A stretch of 64,000 bases of DNA, taken from NCBI GenBank assembly GCA_045604965.1, contig JAZUPB010000044.1, forward strand, positions 1 through 64,000, written 5' to 3'. Positions 49,548 through 60,100 of the stretch are shown piece by piece. Position 1 is the first letter of the stretch. Each line of letters begins with the position of its first letter. The notes under the pieces were generated by a model, which was not told where the DNA came from, did not search any database, and saw only the letters and a program-made list of their open reading frames with translations. This DNA comes from JAISGQ01 sp045604965. GTDB taxonomy: Bacteria > Bacillota > Clostridia > Oscillospirales > Acutalibacteraceae. A program made the translations under genes and the position numbers.

Positions 49548-50672
49548 ATGAGTATTACTCTTTATGCGTCAGATATAATTACAAAAGAAGAAGTGACAAA
49601 AGCTGTTGACAATATATTCAGTAAAAAAGCATGCTCGGCGGTTGATATACTTGAAAAAGAAATATGCAGTTTAACCGGCGCAGCAGCGTCAAGAGCTGCC
49701 GACAGTGCAGAATCTGCGCTGCGTGCACTGCTTTACTCCTGGTCAGTCTGCAGAGGTGAAGCAGTGTTTGTGCCGTCCTTTGCAAATCCCTTTACGGTGC
49801 TTACTGTAATGGAAAGCGGAGCTGTGCCGGTTTTTGTTGACTGTGACAGGGATACCTGGAATATAAGTGCCTCAAAGCTTGAGAGTGCAGTAAAAAAGTG
49901 TCTGAAAAACAACGAGCTATACCCAAGAGCGGTAATAGCCTGTGATATGTTCGGCTTGCCCTTTGATTGTCAAGAGATAAGCGATGTCTGCGCAAGATAC
50001 GGACTGCTTCTCATAGAAGATGGGTCAATGGCATTCGGAGCAGAGATAAAAGGCAAAAAAACAGGAACTCTCGGCGATTCTTCTGTTGTGGAGTTTCGCA
50101 ATCCAATGATTGCGGGGGCATATGCGGCAGCAGCGCTGACAGATGATATCCGCCTTGCCAAAAATGTAAGTATTGCACTTAACGGCGGACGAAGAATATC
50201 GGATAATGCAACGGGAGCATCGGAAATTATCAGAATGGGCAACCGTACTGCGCTGAACGAGTTTTATGCAGAGTTGATGCTCATAAATTCGCTTACTAAA
50301 AATGAAGCAGCAGAAAAACGCCGTGCTGCAGCAGAAAAATACAAAGAAGCGGCAAAGGGAACAGCTGTGACATATCAGGCGGAAAAAGATGATGTAAAGG
50401 GTGCATACCCTGTATTCGCACTGTGTGCACAGGATAAGGAAAGTGCCGAGCGTATGGTGAAGGAATTTTGTGAGGCAGAAATAGAGTGTAAAGCGTTGTT
50501 TTCAAAGCCTTTGTGCCGACACTCGGCGTTCAAGGACATAGGCTGTCAGACCTCTGATGTGCCTGTAGGCTCAAATCTTTCAGTCTGCACATTTATGCTT
50601 CCCTGCCACGAAAAGCTCACAGAAAAAGAGATAAATTATATCTGTGAAAAAATAAAACAGATTTGTGTATGA
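49548..50672 (+). CDS. DegT/DnrJ/EryC1-fold protein lacking the PLP lysine
   Basis: The 374-aa protein is of the aminotransferase fold type I DegT family. SFANPFTVLTVMESGAVPVF, CDRDTWNIS, ACDMFGLPFD and LIEDGSMAFGAEIKGKKTGT are matched, and Asp158 of the pyridine-binding motif is kept. Where the family has the Schiff-base Lys (F-x-x-x-K-N/T), this sequence reads VEFRNPM: Arg184 and no Lys. Either the enzyme uses another residue, as some 3-dehydratases use His, or it is a non-catalytic sugar-binding protein. AGGAGGT precedes the ATG at 49548. It is 87 bp before pyrH and has no sugar genes nearby. Confidence 0.8.
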   Translation: MSITLYASDIITKEEVTKAVDNIFSKKACSAVDILEKEICSLTGAAASRAADSAESALRALLYSWSVCRGEAVFVPSFANPFTVLTVMESGAVPVFVDCDRDTWNISASKLESAVKKCLKNNELYPRAVIACDMFGLPFDCQEISDVCARYGLLLIEDGSMAFGAEIKGKKTGTLGDSSVVEFRNPMIAGAYAAAALTDDIRLAKNVSIALNGGRRISDNATGASEIIRMGNRTALNEFYAELMLINSLTKNEAAEKRRAAAEKYKEAAKGTAVTYQAEKDDVKGAYPVFALCAQDKESAERMVKEFCEAEIECKALFSKPLCRHSAFKDIGCQTSDVPVGSNLSVCTFMLPCHEKLTEKEINYICEKIKQICV

Positions 50673-50700
50673 AAATTTACAAAGAATTAGGTGTTATCGC

Positions 50701-50730
50701 TTTACATTAGGGTGTATTTTATAGTAAAAT
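50701..50730 (+). promoter_or_regulatory. Sigma-A promoter of pyrH-frr
   Basis: TTTACA (50701-50706), 18 bp, TAAAAT (50725-50730). Confidence 0.6.
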
Positions 50731-50759
50731 AGATTCAATAAAAACTTGGAGTGATTTCA

Positions 50760-51470
50760 ATGCAGGCAAAATATAAGCGCGTACTGCTGAAACTCAGCGG
50801 AGAAGCGCTTGCAGGTGATAAAAAATTCGGTTTCGACGAAGGTGCTATCTCTGAGATCTGTGCAGCAATAAAGCAGGTCGCTGACCTTGGCGTAGAGATC
50901 GGAATCGTAGTCGGCGGAGGTAATTTCTGGAGAGGAAGAAGCTCCGGCGAAATGGACAGAATAAAGGCAGATCATATCGGTATGCTGGCAACTGCAATGA
51001 ATGCCCTTGCAGTATCCGATGCACTTGAGCAGAAGGGTGTATGTACCAGAGTGCAGACTGCGCTTCCTATGCCCAGTGTAGCAGAGCCGTTTATTAGAAA
51101 TAAAGCTGTCAACCATCTTGAAAAGGACAGAGTTGTAATTTTCGGATGCGGAACTGGCAATCCGTTCTTCTCCACAGATACAGCTGCAGCTCTCAGAGCA
51201 GCAGAGATTGGTGCTGAAATAATACTCAAGGCATCTGTTGTTGACGGTGTATACGATAAGGATCCCCACGTTTATGAGGATGCAGTTAAATATGACCGCA
51301 TAACCTACGGTGAAGTTCTTGAAAGAGGCCTCAAGGTTATGGACGGTGCAGCAGCGGCACTCTGCCGTGACAACAAAATGCCTATTATGGTATTTGATAT
51401 GCAGCAGCCTGAAAATCTTATCGCAGCAGTCTGCGGCGAAGGAATCGGCACTGTAGTTTACGCTGACTGA
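50760..51470 (+). CDS. pyrH: UMP kinase
   Basis: The 236-aa hexameric bacterial UMP kinase converts UMP to UDP with ATP. It has the amino-acid-kinase start KYKRVLLKLSGEALAG, the glycine-rich VGGGNFWRGR, IGMLATAMNAL, and TGNPFFSTDTAAALRAAEI that binds UMP. Product of the pyrF pathway in this same window is its substrate. The ATG at 50760 follows TTGGAG. The usual upstream partners rpsB and tsf are not here; a DegT-fold gene precedes it instead. Confidence 0.97.
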   Translation: MQAKYKRVLLKLSGEALAGDKKFGFDEGAISEICAAIKQVADLGVEIGIVVGGGNFWRGRSSGEMDRIKADHIGMLATAMNALAVSDALEQKGVCTRVQTALPMPSVAEPFIRNKAVNHLEKDRVVIFGCGTGNPFFSTDTAAALRAAEIGAEIILKASVVDGVYDKDPHVYEDAVKYDRITYGEVLERGLKVMDGAAAALCRDNKMPIMVFDMQQPENLIAAVCGEGIGTVVYAD

Positions 51471-51510
51471 TAAATCGATAAAAATACATAGATGAAAGGG
51501 AGCATAATCA

Positions 51511-52065
51511 ATGGATACAGTATTTAAGACAACAGAAGAAAAAATGAATAAGACGATAAATGTTCTTATCTCCGATTACAAGACCGTCCGAGCAGGACGT
51601 GCAAACCCCAGCGTTCTCGACAGAATATCTGTTGAATATTACGGAACAGAGACCCCCATCAACCAGCTTGCTTCTATCAGCGTAGCTGAGGCAAGAGTTC
51701 TCTGCATCCAGCCCTATGATGCATCCGCACTTCGCAACATCGAAAAGGCAATCAATGCATCTGATATAGGCATCAATCCTCAGAATGACGGCCGTGTTAT
51801 CAGACTTACATTCCCTCCTCTCACTGAAGAGCGCCGCCGCGATCTTGCAAAGGACATCAAGAAGATGGGCGAGGACAGCAAGGTTGCTATCCGTTCCATC
51901 CGCCGCGATGCCATCGATAAGCTCAAGGCAATGAAGAAGGAGTCTGTCATTACTGAGGACGACCTCAAGAATGCAGAAAAGAAGACACAGGATCTCACAG
52001 ATAAGTTCATCAAGCAGATCGACACCATCGCTGCAGATAAAGAAGCAGAGATTATGGAGATCTGA
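51511..52065 (+). CDS. frr: Ribosome recycling factor
   Basis: The 184-aa factor splits post-termination ribosomes with EF-G. Signatures: TVRAGRANPSVLDRISVEYYGTETPINQLA, AIRSIRRDAIDKLK and ITEDDLKNAEKKTQDLTDKF. Length and domain I/II arrangement are normal. The pyrH-frr order is nearly universal. AAGGGAG precedes the ATG. A hairpin without T-run follows before uppS. Confidence 0.98.
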   Translation: MDTVFKTTEEKMNKTINVLISDYKTVRAGRANPSVLDRISVEYYGTETPINQLASISVAEARVLCIQPYDASALRNIEKAINASDIGINPQNDGRVIRLTFPPLTEERRRDLAKDIKKMGEDSKVAIRSIRRDAIDKLKAMKKESVITEDDLKNAEKKTQDLTDKFIKQIDTIAADKEAEIMEI

Positions 52066-52102
52066 TAAATCTCACTGCGTGCTGAAAAGAAACATTATGT
52101 TT

Positions 52103-52125
52103 ACCGTGGGCGAAATGCCCACGGT
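52103..52125 (+). other. Hairpin between frr and uppS
   Basis: ACCGTGGGC (52103-52111) pairs perfectly with GCCCACGGT (52117-52125). No T-run follows, so it may be a weak attenuator or an mRNA stabiliser rather than a full terminator. Confidence 0.5.
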
Positions 52126-52169
52126 ATTACGCATTAAAAGGAACATTTAAAAGAGGAAGGAGCATTGGA

Positions 52170-52895
52170 TTGTTCAAGCGTAAAAAGAGTATACATAAAG
52201 CAGAACGCCAGCTGCCGGAGCATATCGGAATAATAATGGACGGCAACGGCCGATGGGCGCAGAAACGCGGACTTCCTCGAATGGCAGGACACCGTGAAGG
52301 TGCAAACAATTTCCGAACAATAACAAGATACTGCAATGAAATAGGAATAAAGTATCTTACCGTATATGCATTTTCCACTGAAAACTGGAATCGTCCCAAG
52401 GAAGAAGTAGACGCGCTGATGAAGCTCCTTTATGATTACCTTGTGGAATCTCTGCGAGATTTCCGTGAGGAAAATATAAAGACAAGATTTATCGGCGACA
52501 GAAGTGTTCTTCATCCGAAGCTTCAGGAGCTTATGGCAGAAGCAGAGGAGCTTTCCAGCGATAAAACAGGTCTTGTTCTCAACCTTGCCATAAATTACGG
52601 CGGAAGAGCAGAGATTGTGACTGCAGTCAGAAAACTTGCAGAGGAGGGCGTAAAGCCCGAAGAAATAACAGAGCAGATGATTAGCGACAGAATGTATACG
52701 GGCGGACAGGCTGATCCTGACCTGATAATCAGACCCAGCGGAGAATACAGAATATCAAACTTTTTGCTCTGGCAGTCTGCATACTCTGAATTCGTCTTTT
52801 TTGATGAAATTCTGTGGCCTGACTTTTCAACAGAAGATCTTGAAAGGGCAATTGATATTTTCTCAGGCAGAAAAAGACGTTTTGGAGGGATATAA
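52170..52895 (+). CDS. uppS: Undecaprenyl diphosphate synthase
   Basis: The 241-aa cis-prenyltransferase elongates farnesyl diphosphate to the C55 carrier used for lipid I/II. HIGIIMDGNGRWAQKRG holds the catalytic Asp24, NFRTITRYCNEIGIKYLT and TVYAFSTENWNRP follow, and the C-terminal RPSGEYRISNFLLWQSAYSE block is intact. It starts at TTG after AAGGAG. cdsA starts on the next base after its stop, so the genes are coupled. Confidence 0.97.
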   Translation: MFKRKKSIHKAERQLPEHIGIIMDGNGRWAQKRGLPRMAGHREGANNFRTITRYCNEIGIKYLTVYAFSTENWNRPKEEVDALMKLLYDYLVESLRDFREENIKTRFIGDRSVLHPKLQELMAEAEELSSDKTGLVLNLAINYGGRAEIVTAVRKLAEEGVKPEEITEQMISDRMYTGGQADPDLIIRPSGEYRISNFLLWQSAYSEFVFFDEILWPDFSTEDLERAIDIFSGRKRRFGGI

Positions 52896-53756
52896 ATGAA
52901 GGTGAGGATAATATCGGCAATAGTCGGTATAATTTTGCTTGTGGGCGTTGTAACCGCAAGTATGATGGTAGAAGCAAAGATACTGTGCTTTGCCTTTGCA
53001 GCAATAGCACTTCTTGGTGTTTATGAAGCACTTAATGCTGTAGGCTCACTTAAAAGTCCGGTTATTTCTATACCCTGCTTTATTTATACAGCAGTAGTTG
53101 AGCTTACATTTCTGACCGGCGACAGACTGTCAGTCATTATTCTTGCATCACTTGCATATGTGATGATAATGTTTATGTGTGCTCTCGGGAAATACGAAAA
53201 AGTTCACGTATCCCAGATAGCGATGTCGGTGATGATGACAGCGGTAATAACTTTCGCAATCTACAGTGCATCGTATATGTACTATGGAGCTGACGGCAGT
53301 GCGGCCAAGACCTACGGAATAGCTATGATAATATTCTGCCTGCTCTGTTCCTGGCTTACCGATACCGGAGCTTATTTTGCAGGCACTCTTTTCGGAAAAC
53401 ATAAGCTGTCCCCCCGAATCAGCCCCAAAAAGACAATAGAGGGAGCTATCGGCGGAGTGGTCGTGTGTATTGCACTGACCTGGGCAATAGCATATCTTTG
53501 CACTTCAATATTCGGAATTATCGACGGATATACAGTAAAGGTTGGAAATCTTATTATATTGACTGCGATTTGCAGCATAATATCTATGATAGGAGACCTT
53601 TCATTCTCAGTTGTAAAGAGAACATACGGAGTAAAAGATTACGGTAACATAATGCCCGGACACGGCGGTGTGCTTGACCGTTTTGACAGCTTTATGTTTG
53701 TTGCACCCTGCGTATGTGTACTCACAAAATATATGCCTGTACTGGTGGCTGCATAA
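52896..53756 (+). CDS. cdsA: Phosphatidate cytidylyltransferase
   Basis: The 286-aa polytopic membrane enzyme makes CDP-diacylglycerol, the precursor of acidic phospholipids. Seven to eight helices and the C-terminal CDS signature (VKRTYGVKDYGNIMPGHGGV then LDRFDSF) are present. GKHKLSPRISPKKTIEGAIGG is a further family block. It is directly abutted to uppS, and dxr begins 2 bp past its stop. Confidence 0.96.
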   Translation: MKVRIISAIVGIILLVGVVTASMMVEAKILCFAFAAIALLGVYEALNAVGSLKSPVISIPCFIYTAVVELTFLTGDRLSVIILASLAYVMIMFMCALGKYEKVHVSQIAMSVMMTAVITFAIYSASYMYYGADGSAAKTYGIAMIIFCLLCSWLTDTGAYFAGTLFGKHKLSPRISPKKTIEGAIGGVVVCIALTWAIAYLCTSIFGIIDGYTVKVGNLIILTAICSIISMIGDLSFSVVKRTYGVKDYGNIMPGHGGVLDRFDSFMFVAPCVCVLTKYMPVLVAA

Positions 53757-53758
53757 TT

Positions 53759-54916
53759 ATGGAAAAAAAGAGAGAAAAGCTGTCACTGCTCGGCTCTACG
53801 GGATCAATAGGCACGCAGGCATTGCGTGTAGCTGAAAAGCTTTCTATTCCCGTTGTTGCGGTAGCAGCACACAGCAATATAAAGTTGCTGGAAGAGCAGA
53901 TACGAAAATTCAAGCCTGAGGTTGCGGTTGCAGTCGACGAAAAAGCTGCACAGGCTCTAAAAATCTCAGTTGCGGATACAGACACAAAGGTACTTACGGG
54001 AATGGACGGTCTTATTGAGGCAGCAAGACTGGAAAGTGCCGAAGTAGTGCTGAATTCCGTTGTCGGAATGGTGGGACTTCGCCCAACTCTTGCTGCTATA
54101 GAGAGCGGCAAGAAGCTTGCGCTTGCAAACAAGGAAACACTTGTGGCAGGCGGTGCGCTGGTTATGAATGCTGCGAAGAAAAACGGAGTGGATATCCTTC
54201 CTGTTGACAGCGAACATTCTGCAATATTCCAGTGCCTTCAGGGCAAACCCTCAAACGGTGGAGCAAAAAAGATACTGCTCACCGCATCAGGCGGTCCTTT
54301 CTTCGGAAAGAAAAGAGAAGAACTAAAAGATATGACCGCGGCACAGGCACTGAAGCATCCAAACTGGAGTATGGGTGCAAAAATAACCATCGATTCCGCT
54401 ACTCTTATGAACAAGGGTCTGGAAGTCATTGAAGCAGCATGGCTGTTTGATGTTCCTCTTGATAAGATAGAGGTAGTTGTTCACAGAGAGAGCATAATAC
54501 ATTCTGCGGTGGAATTTGAAGACAACAGTGTAATCGCACAGCTTGGTCTGCCGGATATGACTATTCCCATCCAGTACGCACTGACATATCCCGAACGTTA
54601 TCCGTCTCCGGCAGGAGAGCTTGACCTTTTCAAGCTTGGACAGATGACCTTTTACAAACCCGACACAGATACATTCAGCTGTCTGTCAGCCTGCAGAAAG
54701 GCATTTGCATTGGGAGGCACTGCCTGTGCAGCCGCAAACGGAGCAAACGAGGCTGCAGTTGAGCTGTTCTTAAAGGGCGAGATCGGTTTCCTGCGAATAG
54801 GAGAACTTGTTGAGGAATCTCTTTCGCTTTACAGACCCGGAGAATACACACTTTCTGATATACTTGAAACCGATAAAGCGGCAAAGGAATTTGTATATTC
54901 AGCTGCAAAGAAATAG
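53759..54916 (+). CDS. dxr: 1-deoxy-D-xylulose 5-phosphate reductoisomerase
   Basis: The 385-aa NADPH-dependent enzyme of the MEP isoprenoid pathway forms 2-C-methyl-D-erythritol 4-phosphate. The NADPH loop is GSTGSIG (12-18). ALANKETLVAGG, LPVDSEHSAIFQ and LTASGGPFFGK contain the metal and phosphate ligands. The ATG at 53759 gives the right N terminus; an upstream start at 53714 would overlap cdsA and lacks a site. Supplies the precursor for uppS, encoded two genes upstream. Confidence 0.97.
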   Translation: MEKKREKLSLLGSTGSIGTQALRVAEKLSIPVVAVAAHSNIKLLEEQIRKFKPEVAVAVDEKAAQALKISVADTDTKVLTGMDGLIEAARLESAEVVLNSVVGMVGLRPTLAAIESGKKLALANKETLVAGGALVMNAAKKNGVDILPVDSEHSAIFQCLQGKPSNGGAKKILLTASGGPFFGKKREELKDMTAAQALKHPNWSMGAKITIDSATLMNKGLEVIEAAWLFDVPLDKIEVVVHRESIIHSAVEFEDNSVIAQLGLPDMTIPIQYALTYPERYPSPAGELDLFKLGQMTFYKPDTDTFSCLSACRKAFALGGTACAAANGANEAAVELFLKGEIGFLRIGELVEESLSLYRPGEYTLSDILETDKAAKEFVYSAAKK

Positions 54917-54930
54917 GAGATGATTAACTC

Positions 54931-56124
54931 TTGACTACAGCACTTATTATCATAGGATCGGTTATTCTTTTTCTGCTTGTCGTGCTCGTACACGAATTCG
55001 GCCACTTTATCACAGCCAAGATGTTCGGCGTAAAAGTAAACGAATTTGCAATAGGTATGGGTCCGAAGCTTTTTAAAAAGCAAGGCAAGGAAACGCTTTA
55101 TACTTTCAGACTGCTTCCCATAGGCGGATTCTGTGCTATGGAAGGCGAAGATGAGGACAGCGCGGATGACCGTGCATTTTGCAACAAAAAGCCGTGGCAG
55201 AAGTTCATTATTGTTGCGGCAGGCGGAATATTCAATATTATCCTCGGTCTGATATTTATGCTCATAGTTCAGAGCGTAAACATTCCCGGCGACAGCAATC
55301 TTATAGGAACAACCAGAATATGGGGGTTCCCTGAGAATGCATATTCTGCCGCACAGGAAAGCGGACTTCAGGCAGGGGATAAGATCACAGCCGTAAACGG
55401 CTACAGAACCTTCTGCTCAACCGATATTTCATACGGAATGGCCTTTGCCAACAGCAGTAATATGACTTTTACAGTAATCCGCGACGGTAAGAAGATCGAT
55501 GTTGATGTAAAAATGAACACAAACCAGCGCGTCAGCGAAATATTCTCCGATTCTGATTACCGCACAGTGTTTGCCGATAAAATGAATATCAGCGCATCCG
55601 ATGTTGAGATAGCAGACGGCAAACTGAGAGCAAATGAGCTACCCATACAGGATTTCATAATAGTCGGCAAAGAAAAGAACGTAGGAAATGTTCTTTTGTC
55701 AACCGGAACAGAAACTGTTGCGATGTGCAGAGTGGTATATGTCAGTCTCTGGAAGCTTGTAACGGGTGATTTCAAAATGACCGATATGTCAGGCCCCGTG
55801 GGAATTGTTGATGCTATCGGTCAGGTTGCCGAAAACTCTATGAGTGAGGAAGCATCGCCCTGGACGAATTTCATTTCAGTGTTTGTAAACATCCTCAGAG
55901 TGATGGCACTTATAACCGTAAACCTGGGTGTATTCAATCTTCTGCCCATACCCGCACTTGACGGTGGCAGACTTCTGTTTATCTTTATAGAGATGATAAG
56001 ACGTAAGCCCATACCTGCAAAGTATGAATCTGTAGTTCATTTTGTCGGACTTATGCTTCTTTTCGCTCTGATGATTTTTGTAACATTCAATGATATAGTA
56101 AAGCTTATTGGCTGTTCAGGATAA
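54931..56124 (+). CDS. rseP: Site-2 intramembrane metalloprotease RseP/RasP
   Basis: The 397-aa membrane protease cleaves substrates within the bilayer. HEFGH is at 21-25 in the first helix, the membrane-interface block FGVKVNEFAIGMGPKLF follows, and the third catalytic motif is PALDGGRLLFIFIE near the C terminus. A single PDZ-like region (GLQAGDKITAVNG) lies between. The ATG-less start is a TTG after AGGAG. In Firmicutes such proteases cut anti-sigma factors and remnant signal peptides. Confidence 0.95.
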   Translation: MTTALIIIGSVILFLLVVLVHEFGHFITAKMFGVKVNEFAIGMGPKLFKKQGKETLYTFRLLPIGGFCAMEGEDEDSADDRAFCNKKPWQKFIIVAAGGIFNIILGLIFMLIVQSVNIPGDSNLIGTTRIWGFPENAYSAAQESGLQAGDKITAVNGYRTFCSTDISYGMAFANSSNMTFTVIRDGKKIDVDVKMNTNQRVSEIFSDSDYRTVFADKMNISASDVEIADGKLRANELPIQDFIIVGKEKNVGNVLLSTGTETVAMCRVVYVSLWKLVTGDFKMTDMSGPVGIVDAIGQVAENSMSEEASPWTNFISVFVNILRVMALITVNLGVFNLLPIPALDGGRLLFIFIEMIRRKPIPAKYESVVHFVGLMLLFALMIFVTFNDIVKLIGCSG

Positions 56125-56136
56125 GGATTGATTATA

Positions 56137-57186
56137 ATGACAAGAAAGATCACTGACAGAATAAGTATAGGAAACAGGCAAATCGGCGGCGGTTTGCCTG
56201 TACTTATTCAGTCTATGTTAAACAAGCCGTCATACGACATAGAGGGAAGTGTACAGCAGGCACTTGCCCTTGAGAAAGCAGGCTGTGAGATAGTGCGCGC
56301 CGCAGTGCCTGACAAAGAAGCGGTAAAGCTTATCAGTGCACTGAAAGAAGCGCTTACTATCCCTGTTGTTGCCGATATACATTTCGATTACCGTCTTGCA
56401 CTTGCCTGTGTTGATGCAGGTGTTGATAAGGTGCGCATAAACCCCGGCAACATCGGCGGTGAAGACAGGGTAAAACAGGTAGTAGAAAAGTGCACCGCTC
56501 ATAATGTTCCTATCAGAATAGGAGTCAATAGCGGATCTGTTGAAAAGGGCATACTTGCAAAGTACGGTTCACCTACAGCAGAGGCACTTTGCGAAAGTGC
56601 ATTGTACCACGTAAAGCTTCTTGAAAAGTTTGATTTCCATAATATAGTTGTATCGCTTAAATCCTCTGATGTGCAGACTACAATCGAAGCATACCGACTT
56701 ATGTCCGAAAAATGCAATTATCCCCTGCATCTGGGCGTAACTGAGGCAGGTACCACACGAATGGGAATAATCAAGTCATCAGTCGGTATAGGTGCGCTTC
56801 TTTCAGAGGGGATAGGAGATACCATCAGAGTATCCCTTACCGCAGACCCTGTAGAAGAGATATACGCCGCAAAGGATATACTTTCTGCATTGGGCCTTCG
56901 CAAAGAAGGTGTGCAGTTCGTGTCCTGTCCCACCTGCGGCAGAACAAGAATCGATCTTGTTGGTTTGGCAAACAAGGTTGAGGAAGCGCTTCGCGGAGTG
57001 GAGAAGAATATCAAAGTAGCAGTTATGGGATGCGTTGTAAACGGCCCGGGAGAAGCTAAGGAAGCCGATATAGGGCTTGCAGGCGGTGACGGCTGTGCAG
57101 TGATATTCAAAAAGGGCGAAGTAATAAGGAAAGTGAGTGAAGAGCAGGCGTTGCAGGCTCTTCTTGAGGAAATTGAAAAACTATAG
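56137..57186 (+). CDS. ispG: (E)-4-hydroxy-3-methylbut-2-enyl-diphosphate synthase
   Basis: The 349-aa 4Fe-4S enzyme of the MEP pathway acts downstream of Dxr. GLPVLIQSMLNKPSYDIEG starts the TIM barrel. Cluster ligands are in FVSCPTCGRT and MGCVVNGPGEAKEAD. RINPGNIGG is conserved. The ATG at 56137 is chosen because it follows AAGGATTG; one further upstream would sit at the rseP stop. It is 12 bp after rseP, and polC follows 11 bp later. Confidence 0.97.
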   Translation: MTRKITDRISIGNRQIGGGLPVLIQSMLNKPSYDIEGSVQQALALEKAGCEIVRAAVPDKEAVKLISALKEALTIPVVADIHFDYRLALACVDAGVDKVRINPGNIGGEDRVKQVVEKCTAHNVPIRIGVNSGSVEKGILAKYGSPTAEALCESALYHVKLLEKFDFHNIVVSLKSSDVQTTIEAYRLMSEKCNYPLHLGVTEAGTTRMGIIKSSVGIGALLSEGIGDTIRVSLTADPVEEIYAAKDILSALGLRKEGVQFVSCPTCGRTRIDLVGLANKVEEALRGVEKNIKVAVMGCVVNGPGEAKEADIGLAGGDGCAVIFKKGEVIRKVSEEQALQALLEEIEKL

Positions 57187-57197
57187 GAAAGGGAATT

Positions 57198-60100
57198 ATG
57201 AAACAGAGTATAGGTCAGCTGTTCACGGAGTGTGCGGAGAACGAGCTTGTTGCGGCAATAGCCCATCTGAATATAGATGAGATTCTGCCGCGTAATAATT
57301 TCAGATCGCTGACGGTAGCCGTCAGTTCAGATAAATTTATAGATTTTGCAGCTTTTCACAGGGCAGAAGCGGTTATAAAGGATTGCTATGCCCTTGATGA
57401 GGTTAACATAAAACCAAAATTTGCTCCGGAGGCATTTTCCGAGGAGGTTCTCGACAGCCTTATCGGAGAGCTGAAAAAAACTGTATCCACAGTCAATGGC
57501 TCATTTTATAAGTGTTCTTGGAGCTACGATAAGCACAGCAGAGTCGTGTCTGCTGTGCTGAAAACAGACAGCCTGATGCTCCTTCAGGCGAAGAAGTTCA
57601 ATGAAAAATTCGAAAATGCGGTAAGTGAATATTTCGGGCTTCCTGTTGTGCTCAGCCTTGCATACGACAAGAGCGCACAGATACCCAAAATCGAGCCGCA
57701 GGAGACAGTTGTTCCTCCCTGGGAGAGCGAGCCTGCCGCATCAAAACCTGCAGCACCTGCCGCGCGCCCTGCAGAACGTCCGATGCCTCAGCGAAAGACA
57801 AGATATGCTCCGCTGCCTGCAGAGAATCTGCTCACCGGATTGCCTGACAAGATCAGCAGTCCGGTGCTTATCTACGGCAAGGTAGAAAATTTGCCTGCAA
57901 TAGAGCTTGTAAAGCTTGATCCTATGCAGCACAGGGCAACCGTATGGGGCAGAGTGTTCGGCTATGAATCCAAGCTGACAAAATCGGGCAAAAGCTACAT
58001 AGTAAAATTCAATATAACAGACCTTACCTCATCCAATACAGTAAAGCTTTTTATGAAAGAAAAGGATATGGAAAAGGCGGAAGGTCTCGGGAACGGCAGT
58101 GTAGTTATTGTTCAGGGCGAGTATGCTTACGACAGTTATGACAAAAGCTACTGCCTTATGGCGAGCTGCATAGCAATGGCAAAAGAACGCCTTCGTATGG
58201 ACAACAGCGAAGAAAAGCGCGTAGAGCTGCATATGCATACCAATATGTCTGCGCTTGATGCAGTAACCCCTGCGTCAAAGCTTATCGAACGTGCGGCAAA
58301 ATGGGGACATAAAGCTATAGCAATAACCGATCACGGTGTTGCACAGGCTTTCCCCGAAGCAATGAACACCGCAAACAAGCTAAAAAAAGCAGAAACACCG
58401 ATAAAAATAATCTACGGAGTAGAGGACTATTTTGTAGATGACAGTCTCAGAGTTATTGCAGGAAGCGCAAATGAACCCATAGAGGGAGACATTATTGCTT
58501 TCGACCTTGAAACAACAGGACTCAATGCGAAGACCTGCCGTATAACCGAGATCGGTGCGGTAAGACTTCGCGGACTGGAAATTGTCGATAAATTCGGAAC
58601 TTTTGTAAACCCCGAACAGCATATTCCGTCAAAAATAACCGACATAACAGGAATAACTGACGAAATGGTGGCAAATGCCCCCAAAGAAGCGGAGGCAGTA
58701 AAAAACTTTCTTGAATTCTGCGGAGATACAAGGATACTCTCCGCACACAATGCGGCTTTTGATATGAGCTTTTTATCAGCTGCCTGTGACAGATGCGGCT
58801 ATGAGTGCGGCTTTACAAGCCTTGATACTCTTGCGCTTAGCCGTGCGATGTTCCCGGATATCAAGAACCATAAGCTGGATACGGTAACATCGCATCTGAA
58901 GCTTCCGGCATTTAATCACCATCGTGCAGTTGATGATGCTGTTGCGCTTGCATATATACTTATTGAAGAGCTTCGCAGAATGCGCGATGATTACAAAGTA
59001 ACAGAGACAGCACAGCTCAATACAGCGATAACCGACAGACCGATAAAAACATTCGAATCCCACCATCAGATCATATTGGTCAAAAATAAGGTTGGACTAA
59101 AAAATCTGTATAAGCTTATATCCCAGGCAAATCTCCACGATTTCTACAAGCGCCCGAGAACAAGGCGCAGTATGATAGAAAAGCACCGCGAGGGACTTAT
59201 TATAGGTTCTGCCTGCGAGGCAGGCGAGCTTTATAAGGCTGTAGCGATGGGTGCAAGTCACGAGCGGCTTGTCGAGATAGCATCATTCTATGATTATCTT
59301 GAGATACAGCCTACAGGCAACAATATGTTTATGGTGCGCAACGGTGAAGTCCCTGATGTGGAGACACTTCAGGAATACAACAGGACGATATGCAGACTTG
59401 GCGACGAGCTGGGCAAACCTGTTGTGGCAACCTGCGACGTTCATTTCCTTGAGCCTGAGGATGAAGTGTACCGAAGAGTTCTTATGTCGAGCTTTGAAGA
59501 CGGAGATCAGCAGGCACCGCTGTATCTGCGCACAACTGAGGAAATGCTCGCAGAGTTTGAATATCTCGGTAAAGACAAAGCCTATGAGGTTGTAGTAACT
59601 AACACAAATATAATTGCAGATATGGTAGAGGAGATAAGCCCTATACCGCCTGGAGTATATCCGCCGCGAATCGAGGGCTCCGATGAAAATCTCAGAACCA
59701 TCAGCCGAAACAGAGCAAAGGAGATATACGGCGATCCTCTGCCTGAATATGTTCACGAACGTCTTGAGCGTGAGCTGAACTCCATAATCAACAACGGATT
59801 CTCTGTTATGTATATGACAGCACAGATGCTTGTTGCGGATTCGGAAGCTCACGGATATCTCGTAGGTTCACGAGGTTCGGTAGGTTCATCATTTGTAGCA
59901 ACAATGGCGGGCATATCCGAAGTAAATCCCCTGGCACCTCACTATGTCTGTCCTAAATGTCAGTGGAGCCAGTTCTTTATAGAAGACCCCAATGTCGGTT
60001 CGGGCTTTGACCTTCCTGCGAAAAACTGCCCGCTGTGCGGTGCGGAATGCAGGCGTGACGGGCACGAGATACCCTTTGAGACCTTCCTCGGCTTCAATGG

